Shown: positions 1 through 8,361, counted from the first letter of the stretch. The stretch is 13,126 nt of DNA from Zoogloeaceae bacterium (GCA_031267345.1 JAIRZG010000185.1:1-13126), one strand, 5' to 3'. The notes: generated by a model not told the origin, from the letters alone. Program-made: numbers and translations.

Positions 1-1405
1 GTTGCAGATATTTTTCCATCGCCGGATACAGGCGGATGGCTTCGTCCAGCACCGGGTCGGAACCCGCCGCGTACGCGCCAACGGCAATCAGGTCGCGGGC
101 GCGTTGGTAGCGGGAAAAAAGGAGCTTGAAATGGCGCGTCAGGTTCAGGTGTTCCGGCGTAATCAGATTGACCATCGCCCGACTGATCGACTGCTCAATG
201 TCAATGGCCGGATAATGTCCGGCGTCGCCCAGAGCGCGGGTCAGCACAATATGACCGTCCAGGATGGCGCGCGCCGCGTCGGCGATTGGATCCTGCTGGT
301 CGTCGCCTTCCGCCAGCACCGTATAAAACGCCGTAATCGAACCGCCGCCTTCCGCGCCATTTCCGGCGCGTTCCACCAGTTGCGGCATCCGCGCGAACAC
401 CGAAGGCGGATAGCCGCGCGTGGCGGGCGGCTCGCCAATCGCCAGCGCAATCTCCCGTTGCGCCATGGCGAAACGGGTGAGTGAATCCATAATCAGCAAC
501 ACATGCCGACCCCGATCGCGGAAATATTCCGCCAGCGTGGTGGCGTAGGCCGCGCCCTGCAAGCGCATCAAGGGGCCGGTGTCGGCGGGCGTGGCGACCA
601 CCACGGCGCGGGTCATGCCGGGTTCGCCGAGAATCTGGTCGATAAATTCCTTCACTTCGCGCCCGCGCTCGCCAATCAGCCCGACCACAATCACTTCTGC
701 CGTGGTGTAACGCGCCATCATGCCCAGCAGCATGGATTTGCCGATGCCGGAACCGGCGAACAAACCCATGCGCTGCCCGCGTCCGACCGCCAGAAGGCCA
801 TTGATGGCGCGCACGCCGACATCCAGCACATGCTCAATCGGCGCGCGCCCCATCGGATTGTAGGGACGGCTTTGCAGGGAACGCTGCGCCTCCGGACGCA
901 GCGCCCCCTTGCTATCCAGCGGACGCCCGACGCCATCGACCACGCGCCCCAGCATGGATTCGCCCACCGGAACCTGGCGGGCGCGATCACTGGTGCGACG
1001 ACGCTTGAAGGGCGCGCCCACGCGCGGATGCGTTAGCGGCGGTTCCACCACCATGACGCGCGCGCCGGGAGACAACCCGTAGACATCATCGGAAGGCATG
1101 AGAAACAGTTTTTCACCCGCGAACCCGACCACCTCGGCTTCCACCGCCGCGCCCATGTCGGGATAAATCCGGCAGGTGCTGCCCAGCGGCAGTTTCAGCC
1201 CGCAGGCTTCCACCACCAGACCGTTTATACGCGTGAGGTGACCACTTGCCAGAAAGGGGTCGGCGTAACGCGCGGCTTCTCCGGCCTGCGCCGCCAGGGA
1301 ACGCCAGTGTTGCAGGCGGGCATGGGCGAGGGATTGCGCGACTTCGGCTTGCGGGGTTGCTTCCTGGTCCGGCGCAGCGCCCGCTGTTTCCGAGGCCGCA
1401 TTCAC
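1..1405 (-). CDS. fliI: Flagellar export ATPase FliI (3' end cut by window edge)
   Basis: This is the cytoplasmic ATPase of the flagellar type III export apparatus, related to the F1 beta subunit, which energises delivery of rod, hook and filament subunits. The minus-strand frame shows the Walker A motif GLFAGSGIGKS at residues 214-224, the following GLIGERGREVKEF stretch, the Walker B region LLIMDSLTRFAMAQRE and the C-terminal TRGYPPSVFARMPQLVERAG block, all diagnostic of FliI rather than FliH or F1 beta. The start is a GTG at 1405-1403 that overlaps the fliH stop by 4 bases (GTGA). An ATG two bases further on (1401) is in a different frame and leads nowhere. 468 codons lie in the window, so only a few C-terminal residues are missing. 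The N-terminus is some 30 residues longer than in Salmonella FliI (estimated from the Walker A position). Last visible gene of fliF-G-H-I; fliJ would be expected next, outside the window. Confidence 0.97.
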   Translation of the reverse strand, partial: MNAASETAGAAPDQEATPQAEVAQSLAHARLQHWRSLAAQAGEAARYADPFLASGHLTRINGLVVEACGLKLPLGSTCRIYPDMGAAVEAEVVGFAGEKLFLMPSDDVYGLSPGARVMVVEPPLTHPRVGAPFKRRRTSDRARQVPVGESMLGRVVDGVGRPLDSKGALRPEAQRSLQSRPYNPMGRAPIEHVLDVGVRAINGLLAVGRGQRMGLFAGSGIGKSMLLGMMARYTTAEVIVVGLIGERGREVKEFIDQILGEPGMTRAVVVATPADTGPLMRLQGAAYATTLAEYFRDRGRHVLLIMDSLTRFAMAQREIALAIGEPPATRGYPPSVFARMPQLVERAGNGAEGGGSITAFYTVLAEGDDQQDPIADAARAILDGHIVLTRALGDAGHYPAIDIEQSISRAMVNLITPEHLNLTRHFKLLFSRYQRARDLIAVGAYAAGSDPVLDEAIRLYPAMEKYLQ

Positions 1406-2136
1406 GGCTGCCGCTCCAGCCACTCCGGCGTCACGCCGATGGCTTCCAGCACCCGCCGCCAGCGGGTTTCCAGGGAGGCGTCAATTTCGCTGCCGCCGGC
1501 GCGCAAACGGCAGCCGCCAGCGGCAAGCGTCGGGTCTTCCTGAATGATCCAGCCGGATTGGGCAAATTGGCTTGCCAGATGCTCACGCGCCAGCGCGAGT
1601 TCCGTCGGCGCAACCAGCAGGGTGACTGCGCCATGCTGTAACGGCAGGGCGGCAAGCGCCTCGCGGATAATCGGCAAGAGGATCTCGGGATGGACGCGAA
1701 TGACGCTGCGGGCAAGCTGTCCGGCGACTTCCAGCGCGCAGGCCAGCACCGCTTCCGCCATCTCCTGATCAAACGTCTGCATCGCCTCCTCCACGCCCTG
1801 ACACAGACTTTGCAGATTCGTGACATAGGTTTGGGCGCTCGCCAATCCACTCTGCCGCCCTTCCTCGCCGCCCGCCTGAACGCCCTCGGCGTAACCCGCC
1901 TGATAGCCGCTCTGCCGCGCTTCTTCGTGCATACGTTCGATGTCTTCGGCGGTCGGCAGGGTGAAGGCGACACCGGAACGTACGCTCACCACGCCCGCGT
2001 CTTTTTCCGTCGCCGCGTCAGCCGTCGTCGCGGGCATGGGCGCGTCCGTCGTTTCGGGCGCGGGGGCAACGCCAAAATCGTCCGCCTGCCAGCGGGTATA
2101 GGCGGGATGCGTTTTTCCAGGAATGAAATCCGTCAC
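1402..2136 (-). CDS. fliH: Flagellar assembly protein FliH, export ATPase regulator
   Basis: FliH (244 residues here) binds FliI, holds it as an inhibited complex and docks it at the export gate and C ring. Family members are poorly conserved. The call rests on position between fliG and fliI and on the typical glycine-repeat helix: roughly residues 75-100 read as repeated GxxxG/AxxxG steps (GYQAGYAEGVQAGG and onward), followed by a predicted helical region and a C-terminal domain ending in EWLERQP. The N-terminal 60 residues are acidic, Ala/Thr/Pro-rich and probably disordered. The start is GTG at 2136 with GGAG about 8 bases upstream, 13 bases after the fliG stop. The stop overlaps the fliI GTG by 4 bases, so translation of the two is probably coupled. 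Confidence 0.93.
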   Translation of the reverse strand: MTDFIPGKTHPAYTRWQADDFGVAPAPETTDAPMPATTADAATEKDAGVVSVRSGVAFTLPTAEDIERMHEEARQSGYQAGYAEGVQAGGEEGRQSGLASAQTYVTNLQSLCQGVEEAMQTFDQEMAEAVLACALEVAGQLARSVIRVHPEILLPIIREALAALPLQHGAVTLLVAPTELALAREHLASQFAQSGWIIQEDPTLAAGGCRLRAGGSEIDASLETRWRRVLEAIGVTPEWLERQP

Positions 2137-2149
2137 GCGCCGCGCTCCG

Positions 2150-3145
2150 TCAGATCATCTGTTCGCCGCCCGCGCCACCGAGGACGATTTGTCCTTCGTC
2201 GGCAAGGCGACGCACCACCTTGAGGATTTCCTTCTGTTCGGCTTCCACTTCGGAAAGCCGCACCGGCCCCTTGGATTCCAGGTCTTCGCGCAGCATTTCG
2301 GCGGCGCGTTGCGACATGTTCTTGAAGATTTTTTCGCGCAACTCTTCCGACGCGCCTTTCAAGGCCATCACCAGCGCGTCCGACTGGACTTCCCGGAGCA
2401 GCATCTGCACGGAACGATCATCAATATCCAGCAGATTCTCGAAGACAAACATTTCATCCAGAATGCGCTGCGCCAGGTCGGGATCGTATTCCTTGATGGC
2501 TTCGATGACCGAAGTCTCTTCCGCCGTGCCGCTGAAATTCAGGATTTCCGCCACGGTGCGCACACCGCCCATCGCCGTCTTCTTGATGTTGGCGGAGCCG
2601 GAAATCAGGGAAAGCATGACCTCATTCAATTCTTTCAGGGCCTGCGGCTGCACGCCTTCCAGCGTGGCGATCCGCAGCACCACGTCATTACGCAGACGTT
2701 CGGGGAAAAGACCGAGAATTTCGCTGGCGTGGTCGTGTTCCAGATGCACAAGGATGGTGGCGATAATCTGTGGATGCTCGTTCTTGATGAGATCGGCCAC
2801 GGTGCTGGCGTCCATCCACTTCAAGCCTTCGATGCCATTGGTCTCGCCGCCGTGCAGGATGCGGGAAATGAGGTTGGCGGCCTTGTCGTCGCCCAGCGCC
2901 TTGTTGAGCACGGTGCGGATATAGCTGTCGGTGTCTACATGCAGGGCGGCCTGTTCCGTCGTGGCGGTGAGAAATTCATCCACCACGGTTTCCACCTTGG
3001 CGCGTGGCACGATTTTCAGGCTGGCCATGGCGTGACCGAGCTTTTGCACCTCGCGCGGCCCCAGAAGCTTCAACACTTCGGCGGCATGATCTTCTCCCAG
3101 CGTCACCAGCAGGATGGCGCTTTTTTCCAGACCTTCATCCGCCAT
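2150..3145 (-). CDS. fliG: Flagellar motor switch protein FliG
   Basis: FliG (331 residues, normal length) is the C-ring rotor protein that binds the FliF tail at its N-terminus, FliM through its middle domain and the MotA stator through its C-terminus. Visible landmarks are the N-terminal EKSAILLVTLGEDHAAEVLK, the middle-domain EHPQ motif (NEHPQIIATIL, near residue 125) and the torque helix LLDIDDRSVQMLLREV, which keeps the charged Arg/Asp residues known to interact with MotA. These are followed by MSQRAAEMLREDLESKGPVR and the late VRRLADEGQIVL. The ATG at 3145 has AGGAG 7 bases upstream, a strong ribosome site. It lies 42 bases downstream of fliF and 13 bases upstream of fliH, within one transcription unit. 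Confidence 0.98.
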   Translation of the reverse strand: MADEGLEKSAILLVTLGEDHAAEVLKLLGPREVQKLGHAMASLKIVPRAKVETVVDEFLTATTEQAALHVDTDSYIRTVLNKALGDDKAANLISRILHGGETNGIEGLKWMDASTVADLIKNEHPQIIATILVHLEHDHASEILGLFPERLRNDVVLRIATLEGVQPQALKELNEVMLSLISGSANIKKTAMGGVRTVAEILNFSGTAEETSVIEAIKEYDPDLAQRILDEMFVFENLLDIDDRSVQMLLREVQSDALVMALKGASEELREKIFKNMSQRAAEMLREDLESKGPVRLSEVEAEQKEILKVVRRLADEGQIVLGGAGGEQMI

Positions 3146-3187
3146 GTCCGTTCTCCTGAAAAAGCGTGTTTACCGAGCGAGCGCCGT

Positions 3188-4972
3188 TCAATTCAGCCCC
3201 ATCCAGTCCTTGATCATGTTGGCGACCACTTTCGGATCGCCCTGGGCAAGCTCCTTGGCCTTCGTAATCTTGACGGCGAAACCGGTGAGTTCTTCCGACA
3301 TGCCTTTTCCACCGCCCGCCATCAGGAAGCTGCCCGGTTCGCCTTCGCTCTCGCCGCCAGCGGCCTTCTCTTCCGGCGGGCGCATGGCGCGCAGCACCGG
3401 ACGCAGCATGACAAAGTAAATGGCGAACAGAATACCCGCAATGACCAGATATTTCAGAATATCCATGCCGCGCGCGACGGTTTCCGGATCTTTCCACAAG
3501 GGCATACCCGCGCTTTCCGTCTGTGCCTGCGCTGTGAAGGAGACATTGGCAATCGACAGCGAATCGCCGCGCGTTTCGTTATAGCCCATCGCCTCGCGCG
3601 CCAGATTGCGGATTTTTTCGATTTCCTCCTCCGGTAGCGGCCCCGGCGTTTCCACGCCGTTCCTGCTCTTGATCATGCGGTAATTGACCACCACCGCCGC
3701 CGTCAAGCGCCGTATCGCGCCTGCCGACTGGCGCGTATAGCGGATGGTTTTGTCCACCTCGTAATTGGTGGTCACGCCCTTTTGCGCCGCCAGCGGCGGC
3801 GAGACCGGATCCAGCGGCGCATACACGCCCGCCGCGTCGATCTGCCCGCGATTGGGATCGCGCGGATTGGTTGCGGGCGACGTGGGCGCAGGCCCGCCTG
3901 CCGCGCCCGCAGGCGGCGTTACGGCGGGTTGGGAAAGCGGCGCGGTGGCGGGTACGGGCGGCTGGTTGGTGAGCGCGCCGGGAATCCCGCCCGCTGGCGA
4001 CTGGTTGAGGTTGGCGGATTCCGATACCTGTTCGCTGCGAATGCTGGCGGTGGCGCGATCAGTGTTGGGGGCAAAGGTTTCCGCCGTCTGTTCGACATGC
4101 GAAAAATCCAGATCGGCGGCAACCTGGGCGCGATAATTGCCTTCGCCCAACACGGGCGTGAGGATGTTCCTGATGCGTTCGATGATGCTGTTTTCCACAT
4201 CGCGCACATATTTGAGCTGGGTGGAATCCAGTCCGGCTTCGGTGAGTTTGTCCTTGAGCTGCGAGATCAGGTTGCCGTTCTGGTCGACGATATTGACATT
4301 GGCCAACGGCAGTTGCGGCACGCTGGAAGCGATCAGATAACTGATGCCCGCCACCTGCGTCGGCTCCAGCGATCTGCCGGGGAAGAGACGCAACAGCACG
4401 GAAGCGGTGGGCTTTTGTTCCTCGCGCACAAAGACGCTGGGTTTGGGGATTGCCAGATGCACCCGCGCCGACTGCACGGCGGAAATGGCCTCTATGGTGC
4501 GCTCCAGTTCGCCCTGCAAGGCGCGTTGGTAATTGACCTGCTCGGTGAACTGGCTGGCGCCGAATTTCTGGTTCTCCATCAATTCAAAGCCAATCGAGCC
4601 GCCGCGCGGCAAGCCCTGGCTCGCCAGGCGCAGACGCGCGTCATGCACCTGCGCGGCGGGCACGAGAATCGCCGCGCCGCTTTCGGAATAGCGGTAAGGC
4701 ACGTTCGCCTGTTCGAGCGCGGCGATAATCGCGCCGCCATCCTTTTCGGAAAAATTGGCGAACAGCACCCGGTAATCCGGCTGCCTGCTCCACAGATACG
4801 CACCCGCCAGAATGGCGACAATGGCGGCGATGGCGACCGCCAGCATGAGTTTCTGCTGGCTGTTCAGACGGTCAAAGGCTTCGCGCAGACGGGTAAGCGC
4901 GTCCGCGTCGGGACGGGGCGCAACACGGGCTGTCTCTGCCGCCTCTGCCGTGATTTCTGGATTTGCCGCCAT
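3188..4972 (-). CDS. fliF: Flagellar MS-ring protein FliF
   Basis: FliF (594 residues) forms the inner-membrane MS ring on which the flagellum is built. There are two membrane segments: about residues 40-61 (LMLAVAIAAIVAILAGAYLW) and about 505-527 (YLVIAGILFAIYFVML). Between them lie the ring-building periplasmic domains, including GGSIGFELMENQKFG, QVNYQRALQGELERTI and SARVHLAIPKPSVFVREEQ. A long Pro/Ala-rich insert at about residues 320-375 sits in the usual variable loop. The tail ends in VVANMIKDWMGLN, the FliG-binding helix. The ATG at 4972 is the first possible start, since an in-frame stop lies 6 codons upstream. It has no good Shine-Dalgarno sequence. First gene of the minus-strand unit and divergent from fleS, so its promoter should lie in 4973-5136. 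Confidence 0.98.
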   Translation of the reverse strand: MAANPEITAEAAETARVAPRPDADALTRLREAFDRLNSQQKLMLAVAIAAIVAILAGAYLWSRQPDYRVLFANFSEKDGGAIIAALEQANVPYRYSESGAAILVPAAQVHDARLRLASQGLPRGGSIGFELMENQKFGASQFTEQVNYQRALQGELERTIEAISAVQSARVHLAIPKPSVFVREEQKPTASVLLRLFPGRSLEPTQVAGISYLIASSVPQLPLANVNIVDQNGNLISQLKDKLTEAGLDSTQLKYVRDVENSIIERIRNILTPVLGEGNYRAQVAADLDFSHVEQTAETFAPNTDRATASIRSEQVSESANLNQSPAGGIPGALTNQPPVPATAPLSQPAVTPPAGAAGGPAPTSPATNPRDPNRGQIDAAGVYAPLDPVSPPLAAQKGVTTNYEVDKTIRYTRQSAGAIRRLTAAVVVNYRMIKSRNGVETPGPLPEEEIEKIRNLAREAMGYNETRGDSLSIANVSFTAQAQTESAGMPLWKDPETVARGMDILKYLVIAGILFAIYFVMLRPVLRAMRPPEEKAAGGESEGEPGSFLMAGGGKGMSEELTGFAVKITKAKELAQGDPKVVANMIKDWMGLN

Positions 4973-5136
4973 GAAGGTTACAAGTCGTCAATATACCGTT
5001 GCAAGGTTGAGTGGACAGGCAAAAGCCTGCAAAATAAATGCGTCCCGGCAAAATTTTGCAGTCCAGGCGCAAAAATGTTGTTTATTCTACTCTTACCCGA
5101 CCTTGCCGCCCCAGTAATTTGCAGCACAATTTTTTC
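4973..5136. promoter_or_regulatory. Divergent fliF/fleS intergenic region with two palindromes
   Basis: These 164 bases separate the divergent fliF and fleS starts and must carry at least the fliF promoter. Two nearby palindromes are seen: CAGGC-AAAA-GCCTG at 5016-5029 and the perfect 12-mer GCAAAATTTTGC at 5048-5059. Both sit in a similar context, GGCAAAA followed by TGCA. A GG-N10-GC pair (GG 5013-5014, GC 5025-5026) has sigma-54 spacing pointing toward fleS, but its -12 element (AAGCC) is poor. The GGCAAAATTTTGCA copy has spacing 9 rather than 10. No convincing sigma-54 or sigma-70 promoter was found on the minus strand. Promoter assignment is therefore open, and the palindromes are operator candidates only. 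Confidence 0.4.
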
Positions 5137-6366
5137 ATGATCCTGACCAACACGCCCCTTCCCGATGCTCCCGCGGACGCCGCCACCCCGCCGCCTGCGC
5201 GGACAAAAGCGCAGACCCAGGAGCTACAGCGGGCGTTCACCCTGTTCAATCAGGTTTCCGCCGAACTCACGCAAGCCTATACGTCCCTGCAACAACAGGT
5301 CACTTCGCTGACTGGAGAACTCGCCGTCGCCAACGGCGAACTGCGGCGTCAGTATCAGGAAAAAGAGGCGCTTTCCGAGCGTCTGCGCCTGTTGCTCGAC
5401 GCCTTACCCGCCGGCGTGGTGGTGTTGAATGGCGCGGCGCGCATCACTGAAGCCAATCCGGTCGCCCGCGCCTTGCTGGGGGCGGATATTGAAGGCCGTC
5501 ACTGGGGCGAAGTCGCGCGCGAACTGCTCGAACCCAGCCTGACGCTGGGCGAGTGGCAACTGGCGGACAAGCACTTGAGCCTCGCGGAAAGCCCGCTCGA
5601 TTCTTCCGGCGGCAAATTGCTGCTCCTGCATGATATTTCCGTCGCCCACCAGATGAAGGCCGAACTCGAACGCAATCAACGCCTGGCGGCAATGGGCGAA
5701 CTCGCCGCGTCGCTGGCGCATCAACTGCGGACGCCGCTGGCGACGGCGCTGCTTTACGCGGGCAATCTGGGGCAGGCCGAACTCTCCGACGCGGCGCGGC
5801 GCCGCTTTGCCGACAAGGCCGCCACGCAACTCAGGCGTCTGGAACGGCTGATTCAGGATGTGCTGCTCTTCGCGCGGGGCGAAAGCATAGGCCGTGACGT
5901 GATTTCCGTCGCCGACCTGTTTTCCGAGGCGACGCAAACGCTGGAGCCGCTCCTGAAAGCGCGGGAAGTGCGGCTGGAAACGCGGCTGTCCGCGTCGGGC
6001 GCGGTGATCGTCGGCGGCAGGAAGGCGCTGTTCGGCGCGTTGGTCAGCCTGCTGGAAAACGCCTTGCAGGTTAGCGCGCCGGGAAGCCGCATCCGGCTCT
6101 GCGCCGATTCCGGCGACGATGAAATCCGCCTGTCGGTCGCCGACGAAGGCCCCGGCATCCCGGAAACCTTGCAGACGCGCATCTTTGAACCTTTTTTCAC
6201 CACCACGCCGCAAGGCACCGGACTGGGACTGCCCATCGCCCTGGGCGTCGCCCGCGCCCACGGCGGCAGACTCGTCGTTGATTCCGCGCCGCCGCATGGC
6301 GCCCGCTTTACGCTCGCGTTGCCCGTGCAATCACACGCCGCCGGGGAATGCGCGGACAGCCCGTAG
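5137..6366 (+). CDS. fleS: Flagellar sensor histidine kinase, FleS/FlrB type
   Basis: A soluble histidine kinase of 409 residues that would phosphorylate FleR to switch on RpoN-dependent flagellar genes. In order: a coiled-coil N-terminus (about 25-85), a PAS-like domain (about 85-170, with LLLDALPAGVVVLNGAARITEANP), an HisKA H-box MGELAASLAHQLRTPLA with the phosphorylated His at residue 195, an N box (LVSLLENALQVS), G1 (DEGPGIP), an F box (FEPFFTTTPQG) and G2 (GTGLGLPIA). No membrane segment is seen, which fits FleS/FlrB. The ATG at 5137 is preferred because translation from the in-frame ATG at 5038 would add 33 basic residues unlike the family; neither has a clear ribosome site. The partner regulator fleR is not adjacent but lies 2 kb downstream, beyond foreign genes. 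Assignment to FleS rather than a generic NtrB-like kinase rests on flagellar context. Confidence 0.9.
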   Translation: MILTNTPLPDAPADAATPPPARTKAQTQELQRAFTLFNQVSAELTQAYTSLQQQVTSLTGELAVANGELRRQYQEKEALSERLRLLLDALPAGVVVLNGAARITEANPVARALLGADIEGRHWGEVARELLEPSLTLGEWQLADKHLSLAESPLDSSGGKLLLLHDISVAHQMKAELERNQRLAAMGELAASLAHQLRTPLATALLYAGNLGQAELSDAARRRFADKAATQLRRLERLIQDVLLFARGESIGRDVISVADLFSEATQTLEPLLKAREVRLETRLSASGAVIVGGRKALFGALVSLLENALQVSAPGSRIRLCADSGDDEIRLSVADEGPGIPETLQTRIFEPFFTTTPQGTGLGLPIALGVARAHGGRLVVDSAPPHGARFTLALPVQSHAAGECADSP

Positions 6367-6384
6367 CCCGGTGTTGCCTTGTGT

Positions 6385-7689
6385 TCACGACCCAAAATCC
6401 TGATGTCCGAAGTACGCGCCGATGGCGTAAAGCGGCACATTGTCCAACCACGGCTCGCGTCGGTAATCCGACAGGGAGGTTCGCACGCAACGATTCGGGC
6501 TGAATTTTTCGTGATAAATCTTCAGGCTCTTCGATTGCAGGTTTTCCGCCGCCTTCACCTCAACCGGAATGACCGTCCCCCGCGCTTCCACCACAAAATC
6601 CACTTCGCTCCTTCCGTCCGGATTGCTCCAGTAATGCGGCGCCAATCCTGCAAATATGAATTCCTGCGCGACAAACTGCTCGGTGAGCGCGCCCTTGAAT
6701 TCCGTGAACAACCGGTTCCCTTCCAGCAGTGTCCCCGCATCCAGACCACTGGCGCAAGCGAGTAGTCCAACATCGCCCATGAACAATTTGAATGCTGCCG
6801 TGCGATACGCAGCCAGCGGCAAATCCGGCTTGCTCACGCAATCCACGCGATGAAGCAGACCGCAATCCAGCAACCATTGCATCGCCATTTCAAAATCTTT
6901 CGCCCGCGCCCCTTGCCGCAAGGAACCGTAAAAAAAGCGGCGATTCTTACGCGCAAGCTGCCCCGGCACACCGTCCCAGAGCATTCGGATACGCGGAACG
7001 ACCGCATTGGGCGCGTGTTTTGAAAAATCCTGCTCGTAAGCAGCCAGAATCCGCCGCTGAACCTCGCGCGCGGCGCGGTAATCCCCCTCCTCGACGAACG
7101 CCGCGACCACCTCCGGCATTCCGCCCAGAAAAAGATATTGTCGCAACCGTTCCGCGTAACGCTCGCCGAACGCCCCAATCAACGTCCAGTCCGGCGACCT
7201 CAATAGCGCCGCCATCTCCGCCTGTCCCAGAGCCTCCAGCACTTCGGAAAAGCACATGGGGCGCAAATCCATGAAATCCACCTTGCCCACAGGAAAGGAT
7301 GTGCCCGTATGCAGCGCGACGCCCAACAGCGAACCGGAGGCGAGAATGGCGTATTCCGGCGCATTCTCGCGGAAATATTTCAGGCTGGATAGCGCCTGTG
7401 GCGTTTCCTGAATCTCATCGAAGATGAGCAAGGTCTCCGGCGTAATTTTCACGCCCGACTCCAACTGCAATCCGGCGAGCAGTCGCGGAATGTCGAAATC
7501 ACCCTCAAACAGTGCCCGCATCCGCGCGTTGTTGTCGAAATTGACGTAAGCCACACTCGCAAAGCACAAGCGCCCGAATTCCCGCATCAGCCAGGTTTTG
7601 CCCACCTGCCGCGCCCCGCGAATGAGCATCGGCAGCCGCCGTTTGCTGTTTTTCCAGGCGATGAGCCGTTGCATTACGTACCGTTCCAT
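6385..7689 (-). CDS. ATP-binding protein, AAA_14/DUF4143 family
   Basis: A 434-residue P-loop ATPase of the widespread AAA_14 plus DUF4143 type, whose cellular role is not established. Walker A is GARQVGKT (25-32) and Walker B is LLIFDEIQ (87-94). A sensor-like LASGSLLGV follows, and then LFLGGMPEVV in the central part. The C-terminal region has SEVDFVVE, then IPVEVKAAE, an Asp ... Glu-x-Lys arrangement like the PD-(D/E)XK nuclease fold, so weak nuclease ancestry is possible. The ATG at 7689 is chosen over the longer frame from 7773 because it begins the family's usual MERYVMQRLIAWK and has AAGGGG 8 bases upstream. It converges on fleS with an 18-base gap and is unrelated to flagella. It probably arrived with the insertion that separates fleS and fleR. 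Confidence 0.88.
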   Translation of the reverse strand: MERYVMQRLIAWKNSKRRLPMLIRGARQVGKTWLMREFGRLCFASVAYVNFDNNARMRALFEGDFDIPRLLAGLQLESGVKITPETLLIFDEIQETPQALSSLKYFRENAPEYAILASGSLLGVALHTGTSFPVGKVDFMDLRPMCFSEVLEALGQAEMAALLRSPDWTLIGAFGERYAERLRQYLFLGGMPEVVAAFVEEGDYRAAREVQRRILAAYEQDFSKHAPNAVVPRIRMLWDGVPGQLARKNRRFFYGSLRQGARAKDFEMAMQWLLDCGLLHRVDCVSKPDLPLAAYRTAAFKLFMGDVGLLACASGLDAGTLLEGNRLFTEFKGALTEQFVAQEFIFAGLAPHYWSNPDGRSEVDFVVEARGTVIPVEVKAAENLQSKSLKIYHEKFSPNRCVRTSLSDYRREPWLDNVPLYAIGAYFGHQDFGS

Positions 7690-7719
7690 AGCTTGCCCCT
7701 TGCTCCGTTTTCCGGTGCA

Positions 7720-7796
7720 AGTATAGTCCGTTCGCAACACAAAGTGGAACGACTTTATGTGATAGAACAACATTTTTCTGGACGACTTTGTGTTGC
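7720..7796 (-). promoter_or_regulatory. Promoter/operator region of the ATPase gene with 12-bp inverted repeat
   Basis: A perfect inverted repeat, GCAACACAAAGT (7734-7745) and ACTTTGTGTTGC (7785-7796), with 39 bases between the arms. A related ACTTTATGTG lies between them at about 7752-7761. On the minus strand the inner arm falls just upstream of a TATACT -10-like hexamer (7725-7720), about 30 bases before the ATPase ATG. The matching -35 is weak (TTCCAC or similar). The layout is that of an operator overlapping a promoter. Alternatively, the arms could be the remains of an element end. Confidence 0.45.
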
Positions 7797-7887
7797 AAGC
7801 GTGATTTGGAACCGCTTCTACGTGCTGAACCGTATTGGGTTTGGGTAGGGCATTTTTCTCCCTCCCCTTGAAAGGGCGCCGTTCTCT

Positions 7888-8314
7888 TTACACTGCCATC
7901 ACGCCATGCCGTCGTTTGAACAGGAAAAAGAGGTCAAGCGTTATCCGAAGCATTTCCCGGGACTTCGAGAAACGCTTGCTCCTTCGGTTGAAACGCGCCA
8001 GATTGTCGCGTATCGAACGGTTGAAAGATTCCATCCGATGGGTCTGCGCCTTGACCGGTTCATACCGGTTCATGACGGCAGCGACGCCTTCTCCGGTTTC
8101 ATCCGCAATAACACAACGTTCCCGTCGGCGATAAGCAGTCCAAACGACGGCGCGCTGCTGTTTTTTTAACGAAGGCATGGATTTCGTCCCTCTCGGTCAC
8201 ATCGGGCAGCTCACGGTCAACCGCTGTCGCGGCCTGACGCATCTGTTCCGCCAAATGTTGGGACCAATTTTGACGGTCTGCTTTATACCATGATCCGGCG
8301 CGGCGCGCGGTCGT
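7888..8314 (-). pseudogene. IS1-family transposase remnant (frameshifted, internally deleted)
   Basis: The intact part, 8178-7888, ends with THRMESFNRSIRDNLARF, FSKSREMLR and LDLFFLFKRR. This is the C-terminal end of IS1-type InsB transposases, including the last catalytic Glu (MESFN). The frame just upstream (open from 8314) encodes DVTERDEIHAFVKK, matching the first catalytic Asp region (xDExxxFV). The two join only by a frame change at a run of seven A on the coding strand near 8163-8169. Only about 50 residues separate the DE and ESFN motifs, against roughly 100 in IS1, so the segment with the second catalytic Asp is missing. A perfect tandem duplication of ACCGGTTCAT (8054-8073) lies at the damaged spot. 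No N-terminal InsA part and no terminal inverted repeats could be identified. The upstream limit is uncertain. Confidence 0.75.
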
Positions 8315-8332
8315 TCAATAAACCAATGCGCG

Positions 8333-8361
8333 CGCCTCATTCGCGCAGGGGCGGGTACAAT
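8333..8361 (+). promoter_or_regulatory. Possible sigma-70 promoter for fleR
   Basis: TACAAT at 8356-8361, preceded by GG, would place a transcription start around 8368, about 25 bases before the fleR ATG. No good -35 hexamer is found at 16-18 bases (CGCCTC at 17). A small inverted repeat TGCGCG/CGCGCA (8327-8332 and 8342-8347) lies just upstream. Suggested mainly because fleR is cut off from fleS and needs its own start. Weak. Confidence 0.3.

Noticed and set aside
1399..1401. ATG directly after the fliH stop as fliI start
   Set aside because: It is in the wrong frame. The fliI motifs are in the frame of the GTG at 1405.
2123..3637. 504-codon plus-strand open frame
   Set aside because: It lies antisense to fliG and the end of fliF, which have clear family motifs. 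The His/Phe/Gln-rich translation matches no family and is a codon-bias shadow.
5047..5059. GGCAAAATTTTGC as a sigma-54 promoter for fleS
   Set aside because: The GG to GC spacing is 9 instead of 10, which is usually not tolerated. Treated as a palindrome instead.
5038..5136. Longer fleS start at 5038
   Set aside because: The extra 33 residues are basic, unlike kinase N-termini, and cover the palindromic regulatory region.
3782..5140. 452-codon plus-strand open frame
   Set aside because: Antisense to fliF, Arg/Gly/His-rich with no domain pattern; a shadow.
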